Part shown: positions 26,580-34,626 of the stretch, in pieces
Layout of the letters: each line of letters begins with the position of its first letter
Numbering within the stretch: the first letter of the stretch is position 1
Assembly (NCBI GenBank): GCA_041494885.1
Contig: JBGQBO010000010.1
Span: 62,001-126,000, forward strand
Direction of reading: 5' to 3'
DNA from: JAIQFV01 sp041494885
Lineage (GTDB): Bacteria; Acidobacteriota; Terriglobia; JAIQFV01
DNA: 64,000 bases
Position numbers and translations under genes: made by a program
The notes under the pieces: model-generated
What the model saw: only the letters and a program-made list of their open reading frames with translations
The model's database searches: none
Told to the model about the DNA's origin: nothing

Positions 26580-26852
26580 ATGGTTTCTAAACTTTTCGTG
26601 GGTAATCTACCCCACAACACGACCGACAGTGCCCTGAACGATTTTGTAACCACCGCGGGGTTTCGCGTGTCGTCAGCCGTGGTGATTTGCGACAAGATGA
26701 CGGGTACATCGCGGGGATTCGGCTTTGTCGAGCTTGTTGAAGGTGAAGACCTCCAGCGGGCCATCACCGGATTGAATGGTCAGGCCCTGGAGGGCCGCGC
26801 GTTGACCGTGAATGAGGCTAAGCCCCAGCGAACCAGCTCTGCGCGCCCATAG
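26580..26852 (+). CDS. RRM-domain RNA-binding protein
   Basis: A 90-residue protein that is essentially one RNA-recognition motif. RNP2 is KLFVGNLPHNTTD (residues 4-16) and RNP1 is SRGFGFVELVEGED (about 43-56), with the usual beta-alpha-beta-beta-alpha-beta order; a short basic tail ends QRTSSARP. Bacterial single-RRM proteins of this size occur widely and often behave as cold- or stress-linked RNA chaperones; this is inference here. GGAGG precedes the ATG at 26580, which excludes the 19-codon upstream extension. Convergent with trpS. Confidence 0.9.
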   Translation: MVSKLFVGNLPHNTTDSALNDFVTTAGFRVSSAVVICDKMTGTSRGFGFVELVEGEDLQRAITGLNGQALEGRALTVNEAKPQRTSSARP

Positions 26853-26909
26853 ACGGACTTCTGATTTCGAGGTTGATCCAACGGGGAGCCGTGGTTCTTG
26901 AGATCCTTC

Positions 26910-27944
26910 TCACTCTGGTCGATTCAGGGGTGGCTGCGGGTCCAAACCCATCAATGCCTTGACACGATTGAGTGTCTCTTCGGCTCTCGGACGCACACGG
27001 TCTGCACCCTCGTGGAGGACCTGGTCGAGATATCCCGGATCCGACAGGAGTTGGAAGTACTGATCCTGAATCGGCTGAAGGGTTGCTATGACCAGGTCAG
27101 CCACTTCACGCTTCAGATAGTTGTATCCCTTTCCGTGGAGGTGCGATTCGATTTCTGCGCCATTCCTCCCCGATAAGACGTGGAAGATCTCCATGAGATT
27201 TCTCACCCCCGGCGAGGCATGATCGAAGCGGACTTCATTCCCCGAGTCCGTGACCGCTCGCATGATTGAGTCTCGAATGGCCTCCGGGGCTTCCGTCAGT
27301 CCGATGGAGTGTCCCTTCCTCTGCTCTCCCAGGCTTTTGCTCATCTTGACGGTGGGATCATCCAATCCCATGATGCGTGCCCCTGCGCTCCGAATTATGG
27401 GTTCCGGTAGAACAAAAACCTCCCCAAAAAGGCCGTGAAATCGCTGCGCGATATCACGGGCCAACTCAACATGCTGTTTCTGGTCTTCTCCCACGGGCAC
27501 CCCGTCTGCCTTATAGAGGAGGATGTCGGCGGCCTGAAGGACAGGATAATCGAGGAGACCGGTACTAACCGTTGCCAGTCGGTCTACCTTCGATTTGTAT
27601 TGAGTCATTCGTTCAAGCCAGCCGACCGGTGTGACACAGTTCAGAAGCCACGTGAGCTCGGCATGCGCAGGGATGTGGGACTGTATGAAAATGACCGACT
27701 GCTTCGGATCGATCCCGCAGGCAATAAGCAGGGCGGCCGCCTCCAAAATCTCCCTCTTAAGTCCGCTCGCCCTTACACTCTCCGGAATCGTCAAGGCGTG
27801 GAGATCCACGATGCAAAAAATGCTGTCGTATTTTGACTGATCCTCCACCCAGGGTTTCACAGCCCCCAGATAGTTCCCCAGGTGAATCTTTCCGGTCGGC
27901 TGGATTCCTGAAAAGACGCGTTTCTTAAGTCCAACTTGTGTCAT
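26910..27944 (-). CDS. trpS: Tryptophanyl-tRNA synthetase
   Basis: A 344-residue class Ic aminoacyl-tRNA synthetase that charges tRNA-Trp. The HIGH signature appears as TGKIHLGNYLGAV near residue 18, and the KMSKS signature as VKMSKSLGEQRKGHSI near residue 200. Other family segments are FCIVDLHALTIP, QSHIPAHAELTWLLNCVTP and YPVLQAADILLYKADGVPVG. Length fits the bacterial type. The reading frame starts with ATG at 27944. It is a single gene, convergent with the RRM gene and preceded by a 518-bp intergenic region. Confidence 0.96.
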   Translation of the reverse strand: MTQVGLKKRVFSGIQPTGKIHLGNYLGAVKPWVEDQSKYDSIFCIVDLHALTIPESVRASGLKREILEAAALLIACGIDPKQSVIFIQSHIPAHAELTWLLNCVTPVGWLERMTQYKSKVDRLATVSTGLLDYPVLQAADILLYKADGVPVGEDQKQHVELARDIAQRFHGLFGEVFVLPEPIIRSAGARIMGLDDPTVKMSKSLGEQRKGHSIGLTEAPEAIRDSIMRAVTDSGNEVRFDHASPGVRNLMEIFHVLSGRNGAEIESHLHGKGYNYLKREVADLVIATLQPIQDQYFQLLSDPGYLDQVLHEGADRVRPRAEETLNRVKALMGLDPQPPLNRPE

Positions 27945-28462
27945 GACCCATCGTCCCCTTTAAAATCACGGGTTTTCGAATAACCAAAGTAAGTATAGTG
28001 ACACTATGACCCGGGGGCCAAGGACAATACTTGGGCTCTTGGGCGGTCCAAAGGCCTTCCCTTCCCCTGTCGCATGTAAAGGCCATACTCCATCCCAAGG
28101 AGGCGTCATCGAAGCGCATGATGAGATGTTTTGATTCATTCTGATGAGAGTTGTAAAATGCGGGTCTAGCATACTCCCGTAGCAGGTAGCTTTGTCTCTT
28201 TTGAGCCGAAGACTGCCGGTGAGGACACCGATGTTACGGAACGGTTCGTCAATGAGCCGTGCAATTCTTGTCAGGGTCTGAACAACAGGCCCCCGTGATC
28301 GCGAGGGCCGCTGACAGCCGGGAAGAAGAACTTCAGATAGACGACCCACAGATTGCAGAGAAAGGGAAACCGGACATCAATGCTGGCCGAACAACCTTCT
28401 GATCTCGTGTCTCAAGGATACTTATCTGTTTAATCTGTGTAATCTGTGGACGGGAGAGGCCT
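27945..28462. other. Intergenic region between divergent genes
   Basis: No gene is supported. A perfect palindromic phrase ATAGTGACACTAT (about 27995-28007) lies near the trpS side; close variants of TAGTGACAC occur at about 7699 and 8178 (as the complement) in another gene-free region. TAATCTGTG is repeated in tandem (about 28431-28448) just before rpiB. Confidence 0.4.
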
Positions 28463-28933
28463 ATGCAACTCATTATCGGTGCCGACCATGCGGGATACGA
28501 CCTGAAGCAGAACGTAGCGGCTTTCGTTCGCGAACTCGGACACGAGGTGGTGGACGTGGGCGCATACGGCAGCGCTGAACCCGATGATTACCCCGATTTT
28601 GCCGAAGCCTTGGGCATGGCGTTGCGAAACCACCGGGGGGATCGGGGGATACTCATCTGCGGGAGCGGCGTGGGAGCTTCCGTTGCAGTGAATAAGATCC
28701 CGGGCATCCGTGCCGGTCTCTGTCACGACACCTACTCCGCCCACCAGGGCGTCGAGCACGACGACATGAACGTTCTGGTGTTAGGGTCGCGGGTCATCGC
28801 CGCTGAACTTGCCCATGACCTGGTTCGCAGTTTCCTGGGAGCGACGTTTACCGGAGAAGAACGCCACCTTCGACGCGTGATGAAAGTGAAAAACCTGGAG
28901 ACCCGGTTTCTGCTGTCTCCTTCACAACCGTAA
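28463..28933 (+). CDS. rpiB: Ribose-5-phosphate isomerase B
   Basis: A 156-residue RpiB/LacAB-family isomerase that interconverts ribose 5-phosphate and ribulose 5-phosphate in the pentose phosphate pathway. The opening MQLIIGADHAGYDLKQ holds the conserved Asp-His for substrate binding, and GILICGSGVGASVAVNKIPG carries the catalytic cysteine and the anion-hole glycines. HDTYSAHQGVEHDDMNVL is also typical. GGGAGAGG lies before the ATG. It is followed 58 nt later by a class II aldolase in the same direction, a sensible sugar-phosphate pair. Confidence 0.95.
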   Translation: MQLIIGADHAGYDLKQNVAAFVRELGHEVVDVGAYGSAEPDDYPDFAEALGMALRNHRGDRGILICGSGVGASVAVNKIPGIRAGLCHDTYSAHQGVEHDDMNVLVLGSRVIAAELAHDLVRSFLGATFTGEERHLRRVMKVKNLETRFLLSPSQP

Positions 28934-28991
28934 ACCCGAGTCAAACCGCGACCATGGCACAAGCGGGTTTCTCGCCGCTTGGAGGAGGGAT

Positions 28992-29894
28992 ATGAAAACG
29001 CTCGGTGAGGTCTTGAAGGACGCCGAACGGCGTCGTGTGGCGGTCGGCCATTTTAATATTTCCGATCTCGTGCTCCTTAAGGCGGTCTTCGATTCTGCTC
29101 GCGAATTGAATGTGCCCGTCTTGGTGGGTGTTTCCGAGGGGGAGCGGGAGTTTATGGGAGTTCGCCAGTCCGTGGCGCTTGTGAAGAGCCTTCGCGATGA
29201 ATATGATTTCCCCGTCTTTTTGAACGCGGATCACACCCATTCGCTGGCCAAAGCGGAGGAGGCTGCAAAGGCAGGCTTTGATGCGGTTGTTTTTGATGCT
29301 TCATCCCTTCCGTTTGATGAGAATGTGTCCCAGACGAGGAAAGCTGTGGAGCGGCTCAAGGCGATCAACCCTTCCATCATCGTCGAGGGGGAAATTGGGG
29401 ACATTGGAAGTGGCTCAGAGATTCACGAGAAGGCGCCCGAGACGCCAAGGGCCCTCAGCACGCCTCGAGAGGCGAAGGAGTTCATTGTCGCAACCGGGGT
29501 CGATGTGTTGGCTCCGGCTGTTGGAAATATGCATGGACTCCTTGCGAGCATGGTTCGCGGTGATGTAAAAAAACGCCTGGATATCGAGAGGATCGGTGAA
29601 ATCAAGAAGGCAACCGGAATCTTCATGACCCTCCATGGCGCTTCAGGTACCCATGACGAAGACCTGAAGAAAGCGATCCAGGCGGGGATGACCATTGTTC
29701 ATATCAATACGGAATTACGTGTGGCCTGGCGGCAAGGGATGGAAGCTGCCCTTGCCAAACAGCCGCAAGAAGTTGTTCCTTACAAGATTCTTCCGGCGGC
29801 CCTGGACGCCGTGAAGGAAGTCGTTCGGAGTCGATTGCAGTTGTTTAATTCCATGGAGAGCGACGGGATAGGGCGAAGTTCTGCGAGGGCTTGA
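28992..29894 (+). CDS. Class II fructose/ketose-bisphosphate aldolase
   Basis: A 300-residue zinc-dependent aldolase of the fructose-1,6-bisphosphate/tagatose-bisphosphate group. VAVGHFNISDLVLLKAV opens the barrel. FLNADHTHSLAKA carries the catalytic aspartate and the first zinc histidine; VEGEIGDIGSGSE holds the conserved glutamate; VGNMHGL and TLHGASGTHDEDL carry the other zinc histidines and phosphate-binding loop. Which bisphosphate it prefers cannot be told from sequence. GGAGGAGGG sits before the ATG. Runs with rpiB upstream and an OsmC-family gene downstream in the same direction. Confidence 0.92.
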   Translation: MKTLGEVLKDAERRRVAVGHFNISDLVLLKAVFDSARELNVPVLVGVSEGEREFMGVRQSVALVKSLRDEYDFPVFLNADHTHSLAKAEEAAKAGFDAVVFDASSLPFDENVSQTRKAVERLKAINPSIIVEGEIGDIGSGSEIHEKAPETPRALSTPREAKEFIVATGVDVLAPAVGNMHGLLASMVRGDVKKRLDIERIGEIKKATGIFMTLHGASGTHDEDLKKAIQAGMTIVHINTELRVAWRQGMEAALAKQPQEVVPYKILPAALDAVKEVVRSRLQLFNSMESDGIGRSSARA

Positions 29895-29969
29895 CCGGGT
29901 CGCCTCAGACGGACGCAATGTTCGCAAGCGCCCGAACGGAGAGGACAAGAAGATCGCGAGGGGGAATCC

Positions 29970-30443
29970 ATGAGCAATGCGCACCCGACCGCATCAAGTG
30001 GCCCGCCAGAGAGTGTCCGTGAACCCGCTGTAATCGTCATTGGCAGCGCTGCGGGATTCGCCCAGGAGATACACGCGGGCTCGCACCGGTTGAACTCCGA
30101 TGAGCCGGCGGAAGCCGGTGGCACGGACACGGGTCCTTCCCCTTACGAACTTCTGCTGGCTGCTCTCGGCTCGTGCACCTCGATGACGGTCGCCCTGTAT
30201 GCGCGGCGAAAAGGCTGGCCCCTCGAGCGCGTGACGGTCTCGCTTCGACACTACAAGATCCATGCCTCCGACTGCGCCGAGTGTGAAACCCGGGAAGGAA
30301 TGCTCGATCGGATCGAACGCGACATTCAGTTCACTGGAGTCTTGACGACGGAACAGCAGTCTAAGCTGCTCGAGATTGCAAACAAGTGCCCGGTTCACCG
30401 CACACTCAAGTCCGAGATCGACATCCGGACGCGAGCCATTTGA
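29970..30443 (+). CDS. OsmC-family peroxiredoxin-like protein (cysteine type)
   Basis: A 157-residue OsmC-fold protein. Family members reduce organic hydroperoxides with two cysteines. The peroxidatic cysteine is in AALGSCTSMTVALYARRKGW and the resolving cysteine in IANKCPVHRTLKSEI, both conserved; TGPSPYELLLAALGSC is the family signature. A few extra cysteines (SDCAECE) are present near the middle. It belongs to the OsmC-like sub-branch with long N-terminus rather than Ohr. GAGGGGGAA lies before the ATG. A second OsmC gene, probably a selenoprotein, lies 1.3 kb to the right on the other strand. Confidence 0.9.
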   Translation: MSNAHPTASSGPPESVREPAVIVIGSAAGFAQEIHAGSHRLNSDEPAEAGGTDTGPSPYELLLAALGSCTSMTVALYARRKGWPLERVTVSLRHYKIHASDCAECETREGMLDRIERDIQFTGVLTTEQQSKLLEIANKCPVHRTLKSEIDIRTRAI

Positions 30444-30619
30444 CCCGGTCAAGACGTCGCGAGTCAATCCAACAGGCCCAATCGCCGCCCTCGGCGACCC
30501 ATGACTTGCTTCACATGAGTTTGATGGGAACAGCGACCACTCGACTTCATCAACCGGGAAAGCCTTGAGATCAGGCTTTCAGGGTTCATTCGTATCCCAT
30601 TCCGTCCCGTTCAAACCCG

Positions 30620-31339
30620 ATGAAGAACCCGATCAAAAATGCGATGGACAACAGTGCCGAGCGATCGGTGGCCACGGCCTGGAGGAGGAAGCGATTTGCT
30701 TTTTTCCTGACCTTGATTGATCGGTTGGGGGCCCCCATTCGAATCCTGGATGTCGGGGGAACGCGGCAGTTCTGGGACATGATGAAATTCATCGCCAGCG
30801 AGCAGGCTCAAGTCACCTTGCTCAACACCTGCCCCGTCGAAGTCTCGGGCCGCCATATGCAGAGCGTGGTGGGGGATGCCCGAGACATGCCTCAGTTCGC
30901 GGATCGTGAATTCGACGTGGTCTTTTCAAACTCGGTCATCGAACATGTGGGCACCCGTGAGGACCAGCGAAGGATGGCCGATGAAATCCGGCGTGTGGGG
31001 AAGCGCTACTTTGTGCAAACTCCGAACCGGGGTTTTCCTATTGAACCCCATTTCATGTTTCCGTTCTTTCAGTTTTTGCCGGTTCCCTGCCGGGCCAAGC
31101 TGTTACAAAAGTTTAATCTCGGATGGTTCGCGAGAGTTCCAGATTACGAAAGCGCTAAACTGTCCGTCCAGGCGATTCGCTTGCTGACGCGGCAAGACTT
31201 GGAACAGATGTTTCCTGAAGCGGAAATCTATGAAGAGCTGTTGTTGGGGCTCACGAAATCGTTTGTGGCTTATTCCGGATGGGGAAAAAGCCGGCCCAGT
31301 AAAGACATCGTGCTCGACTCGCCAAATACCATTCCGTAA
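30620..31339 (+). CDS. Class I SAM-dependent methyltransferase
   Basis: A 239-residue methyltransferase of the type-11 domain group. Motif I is the variant ILDVGGTRQFWDMM, with the acidic strand-2 region LLNTCPVEV less typical. The post-motif ADREFDVVFSNSVIEHVG is the hallmark of this group and MADEIRRVGKRYFVQTPN follows. The C-terminal 90 residues (FFQFLPVPCRAKLLQ...LTKSFVAYSGW) are variable. The substrate is unknown; many relatives act on polysaccharide or lipid intermediates. No strong ribosome-binding site precedes the ATG at 30620. It is not obviously part of an operon. Confidence 0.85.
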   Translation: MKNPIKNAMDNSAERSVATAWRRKRFAFFLTLIDRLGAPIRILDVGGTRQFWDMMKFIASEQAQVTLLNTCPVEVSGRHMQSVVGDARDMPQFADREFDVVFSNSVIEHVGTREDQRRMADEIRRVGKRYFVQTPNRGFPIEPHFMFPFFQFLPVPCRAKLLQKFNLGWFARVPDYESAKLSVQAIRLLTRQDLEQMFPEAEIYEELLLGLTKSFVAYSGWGKSRPSKDIVLDSPNTIP

Positions 31340-31720
31340 CGGCAGCGATGATTCCTTTCTATCAGCGGAGGGGTCTGCTCCGACGCGTCGATGGAAACGG
31401 TTCGCCCGAGCAGGTGACCGAAAGGATCCTTGCCGTTCTCTGGTGGAGATGTCCAAGTTCTCTTCAACCTGACCTTTGAATTCACCTCGAAATCCTTCCG
31501 CAACGCATTACGGCCGCACCCTCCCGGGTAACCTCCAGAATTCAGTTTCAATCTCATTGTGATATGTCATTGATTCATGCCATCCGTCTTCGATCAAATG
31601 CCCTTTTTTAAGAGAGCTCAAGAACCCGGTGGTGAGGCTGAGACACACCACTCATCCCACAATGCCACCATGGGGCCCACCTGGGCCCGCTGCAACCAGA
31701 TAGTGCTCCGTTGGCCGACG
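31340..31720. other. Intergenic region between convergent genes
   Basis: No gene, repeat or clear terminator was recognised between the methyltransferase and the OsmC-family selenoprotein candidate. A GGGCCCACCTGGGCCC palindrome lies at about 31674-31689. Confidence 0.4.
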
Positions 31721-32206
31721 TCAGGACGCCGCCGGTGGCGTCACCAGGGTGTAGGAAGAGGTGAGCTGGATGGCTTTATACAAGGTCCGGTACATCGGGC
31801 AGCGCATCGCATAGAGGCCGTGGACACGCTCGACGGTTTCTCTGGCCTCCTCGGGCGCCACCAACCGCATGGCGACGTGAATCCTGCGGATGACCAGCAC
31901 ACCCTCCTCCTTTTCCACCTCTCCGGTCACCTCCGCTATCAATCGTCCGTTGCTGGCATCGATTTGGCGCGCTTCCAGCGCACCCCCAAAGGTTCCCATC
32001 ATTCAGCCAGCCGTGGCCGCGATCGCGTAATCCAGGGTTGAAGCATGCGGTTCGGTCAGGCTGGCCGGGTTGATCTTATAGTGGTCAGCAATAGCCCCGT
32101 GGACGCTAAACGCCACCGGCTGGGGCTCTCCCGGCAAATAGGCGAATCGCAACGGGCCAACCTTCCGCTCGATGCGGGACTTGGAAACGTACACAACTTC
32201 GGACAT
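31721..32206 (-). CDS. OsmC-family protein with in-frame TGA, probable selenoprotein
   Basis: Read through one TGA at 32003-32005, the minus strand encodes a single 161-residue OsmC-fold protein. The 67 residues before the TGA (ending STLDYAIAATAG) and the 93 after it (starting MMGTFGGALEARQI) join in the same frame with no shift. The TGA falls where relatives have the peroxidatic cysteine (pattern AG-C-xMGTFGGALEAR), so Sec68 is expected. The resolving cysteine is present in AMRCPMYRTLYKA. A SECIS-like hairpin follows the TGA. The start at 32206 is supported by GGAGG 4 nt before the ATG; an upstream in-frame start is at 32233. OsmC-like proteins are, as I recall, among families with reported bacterial selenocysteine members. 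A nonsense pseudogene is the main alternative, less likely given the exact site and hairpin. selA-D genes are not in this window. Confidence 0.82.
31963..31990 (-). promoter_or_regulatory. Bacterial SECIS-like hairpin
   Basis: On the coding (minus) strand, 12 nt after the TGA, TTTG (31990-31987) pairs with CAAA (31966-31963). A GGG bulge follows, then GTGCGC (31983-31978) pairs with GCGCGC (31972-31967) with one G-T wobble, leaving the loop TGGAA (31977-31973). The loop begins 25 nt after the TGA and carries GG at positions 2-3. Both distance and loop guanines fit the known bacterial SECIS, which binds SelB within the coding sequence. Confidence 0.7.
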
Positions 32207-32520
32207 GGGACCTCCATTGATGCCGGCACGCAAGAGACACGGCGAAAACGTCCGCCCGGTTTACCCCGGCGCGCCTGCGGTTATTGGGCTTGGTGGTTAT
32301 TTAACCTGAATTCCGAGATTTGAACAAGGGGGAGCAAGGTTCGCCGCAACCTCCAAAAACCTGTCGCACCCCCCTGACCTGATTCAGTGCTATCCTTATT
32401 GTTCACACGCTTGACAAAAAACCGGATCCCGTCCGCTGTTGCCGAATCTTTTCAAGGTCCCAGTGTGGGACGAATACCGGTACTGGACACAGTTGAGTAT
32501 TCATGAATGGAGGTCTGACC
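32207..32520. other. Intergenic region between divergent genes
   Basis: This separates the OsmC-Sec gene and the exported protein at 32521. No reading frame is convincing; promoters for both directions must lie here but no clear boxes were found. A run of GGTTTTTTGTCAAGCGTGTG (minus strand, near 32405) is a possible A/T-rich promoter element. Confidence 0.35.
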
Positions 32521-33192
32521 ATGAAAATCTGGCTCTGTAGTATTGCTGCATTGTTGTTCATGATGTCTTCCGTCGCGATCATGCCCCAAACCACGACATT
32601 CGATTTTAACAAAGATAAGGTCGGCGAGCCCCCAAGTGGTTTTTCAACCGCGCTCACAGGCAAGGGCAAACCCGGGAAGTGGGTTGTCATGAAAGACGAA
32701 GCCTCACCCCAGCAAGGCAACGTTCTTGCCCAGACCGACGCGGACTCGACGGACTACCGCTTTCCTGTGTGTGTGTATGATGCGCTTACCACCCGCGACG
32801 CAGACATCAGTGTGAAGTTCAAGCCGGTTTCAGGCCGTGTGGATCAGGGAGCCGGGATCGTGTGGCGTTACAAGGACAAAGACAACTACTACATCGTCCG
32901 CGCCAATGCCCTCGAGAACAATGTCGTCCTTTACAAGGTCCAAAACGGCCGAAGGACCGACCTTCCCCTTAAAGGGATCGGCCGAACCTATGGTAAAAAG
33001 GAAAAAGTTGGCTCCGGACAGTGGGCGGTGTTGCGCGTGGTGGTGAAAGGGGATCTTTTTGAGGTCTACCACAACGGCAACAAGCTCTACGAAGTTCAAG
33101 ACGACACCTTCAAGGAGGCCGGCAAGGTGGGGCTGTGGACCAAGGCGGATTCCGTGATTTACTTCGATGATTTACAAGTGACCGTAAGATAG
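32521..33192 (+). CDS. Exported concanavalin-like (LamG/DUF1080-like) protein
   Basis: A 223-residue protein with a signal peptide of about 24 residues (MKIWLCSIAALLFMMSSVA). The mature part is a jelly-roll beta domain. FDFNKDKVGEPPSGF opens it, and ADISVKFKPVSGRVDQGAGI and VWRYKDKDNYYIVRANALEN are the central strands typical of LamG/3-keto-glycoside-hydrolase-like domains. LFEVYHNGNKLYEVQDDTF and KVGLWTKADSVIYFDDLQV complete it. It probably binds or acts on carbohydrate outside the cytoplasm; no catalytic residue can be named. GGAGG lies 7 nt before the ATG at 32521. Confidence 0.75.
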   Translation: MKIWLCSIAALLFMMSSVAIMPQTTTFDFNKDKVGEPPSGFSTALTGKGKPGKWVVMKDEASPQQGNVLAQTDADSTDYRFPVCVYDALTTRDADISVKFKPVSGRVDQGAGIVWRYKDKDNYYIVRANALENNVVLYKVQNGRRTDLPLKGIGRTYGKKEKVGSGQWAVLRVVVKGDLFEVYHNGNKLYEVQDDTFKEAGKVGLWTKADSVIYFDDLQVTVR

Positions 33193-33301
33193 AGCATCGG
33201 AAGAAACAGTCTCAATAATCAGACCCGGATACGTTCCATGATCCTCGCCGTTTGAATGGCGATCCGCCGATGACTGCCAGCCAAAAGGAGAAGAGACCGC
33301 G

Positions 33302-34471
33302 ATGTCCTACTATCTGAGCAGCAAGCTTCCGCCGTACGTGTTCGAGCAGATTAACCGCTTGAAAGCCGCCGCGCGTTCCCGAGGGGTTGACATTATCGAT
33401 CTGGGAATGGGGAACCCCGACCTGGCGACGCCAGAGCCGATCGTCGAAAAACTGATCGAGGCGGTCCGTAACCCGCGAAATCATCGTTATTCGGTTTCGC
33501 GGGGGATTGCAGGTTTGAGGCTGGCGCTCGCGGAGCGTTACGAGCGAATGTGGGGGGTGAAGCTCGATCCGGAACGGGAGGTGGTAGCCACCATTGGAGC
33601 CAAGGAAGGCCTCTCGCACCTGGTCCTGACGTTGCTCGCACCCAATGATGCGGCCATTGTGCCGGAGCCCTATTATCCGATTCATGCGTTCTCGGTAGTC
33701 ATTGCGGGAGGCCGGCTCGAACGTCTGCCATGGACTACTGCGGACCAGTTGTTACAGAAGCTCCAGGCAGCCGTGAAAGCTCATCTTCCCAGGCTGGTGA
33801 TCCTCTCCTTCCCACACAATCCGACGGGCGTCTGCGTCGACAAGGGGTTCTTTGAAGAGGTGGTTCGTCTGGCACTCGAGTTCGGGTTTTCAGTCATCCA
33901 CGATTTTGCCTATGCCGACCTTGCTTTTGAGAATCCACGTCCTCCCAGTATCCTGCAAGTGGAGAGAAGCCGGGAGGTGGCGGTGGAAATCTATTCGCTC
34001 TCGAAAAGCTACAGCATGGCGGGATGGCGGGTCGGCTTCTGTGTGGGGAACCCCGAGATGGTCGGTGCCTTGGCGCGTGTGAAAAGCTACATGGATTACG
34101 GCATCTTTCAGCCCATCCAGATCGCCGCCACGGTGGCACTGCGGAACTGCGAACCGCAGGTGGAACTGATCCGCGAGGAGTATCGCCGGCGACGGGACGT
34201 GTTGGTGAAGTCGTTGAATGAGGCAGGTTGGAAGGTGGAGAAACCTGCCGGATCCATGTTTCTATGGGCAGCCATTCCCGACCCGTTCAAGTCACTGGGC
34301 TCCCTGGAGTTTGCCAAGGTGCTGCTCGAGCGGGCCCAGGTGGCCGTCTCACCCGGGATCGGCTTCGGGGAGAGCGGTGACGGGCACGTGCGGTTTGCCC
34401 TCGTGGAAAACGAAGAGAGAATCCGACAAGCGGCACGTGGGATTAAGAGTTTTCTCAAAGCCGGGATTTAA
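33302..34471 (+). CDS. alaC: AlaC-like glutamate-pyruvate aminotransferase
   Basis: A 389-residue PLP-dependent class I/II aminotransferase. IIDLGMGNPDLATPEPIVEK at the N-terminus and YSVSRGIAGLRLALAERY are hallmarks of the AlaC/LL-diaminopimelate-aminotransferase group. FPHNPTGVCVDKGF binds the carboxylate, HDFAYADLAFE carries the aspartate, and YSLSKSYSMAGWRVGF holds the Schiff-base lysine. KSYMDYGIFQPIQIAA matches AlaC closely, so alanine synthesis from pyruvate and glutamate is the most likely role. AAGGAG sits before the ATG. It is a single gene. Confidence 0.87.
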   Translation: MSYYLSSKLPPYVFEQINRLKAAARSRGVDIIDLGMGNPDLATPEPIVEKLIEAVRNPRNHRYSVSRGIAGLRLALAERYERMWGVKLDPEREVVATIGAKEGLSHLVLTLLAPNDAAIVPEPYYPIHAFSVVIAGGRLERLPWTTADQLLQKLQAAVKAHLPRLVILSFPHNPTGVCVDKGFFEEVVRLALEFGFSVIHDFAYADLAFENPRPPSILQVERSREVAVEIYSLSKSYSMAGWRVGFCVGNPEMVGALARVKSYMDYGIFQPIQIAATVALRNCEPQVELIREEYRRRRDVLVKSLNEAGWKVEKPAGSMFLWAAIPDPFKSLGSLEFAKVLLERAQVAVSPGIGFGESGDGHVRFALVENEERIRQAARGIKSFLKAGI

Positions 34472-34626
34472 ACACAGTCAGAACCACGCTACCTTCAGGT
34501 AAAGATCTCTGGCCTCAGTTGGGGCTGAATGGATTGGAAATTCCGCATCTATCTTCCTTGCTGGCCGTTTTGCCGGGAGTCCCCCAGTGTACGCAAGACA
34601 GCAGCCCGTGTGGGCTACTACACCCG

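Noticed and set aside
32003..32005. Reading the TGA in the OsmC gene as a nonsense mutation (two pseudogene halves)
   Set aside because: The stop is single, in frame, exactly at the catalytic cysteine position and followed by a SECIS-like hairpin; both halves are otherwise undamaged. Selenocysteine explains all of this better.
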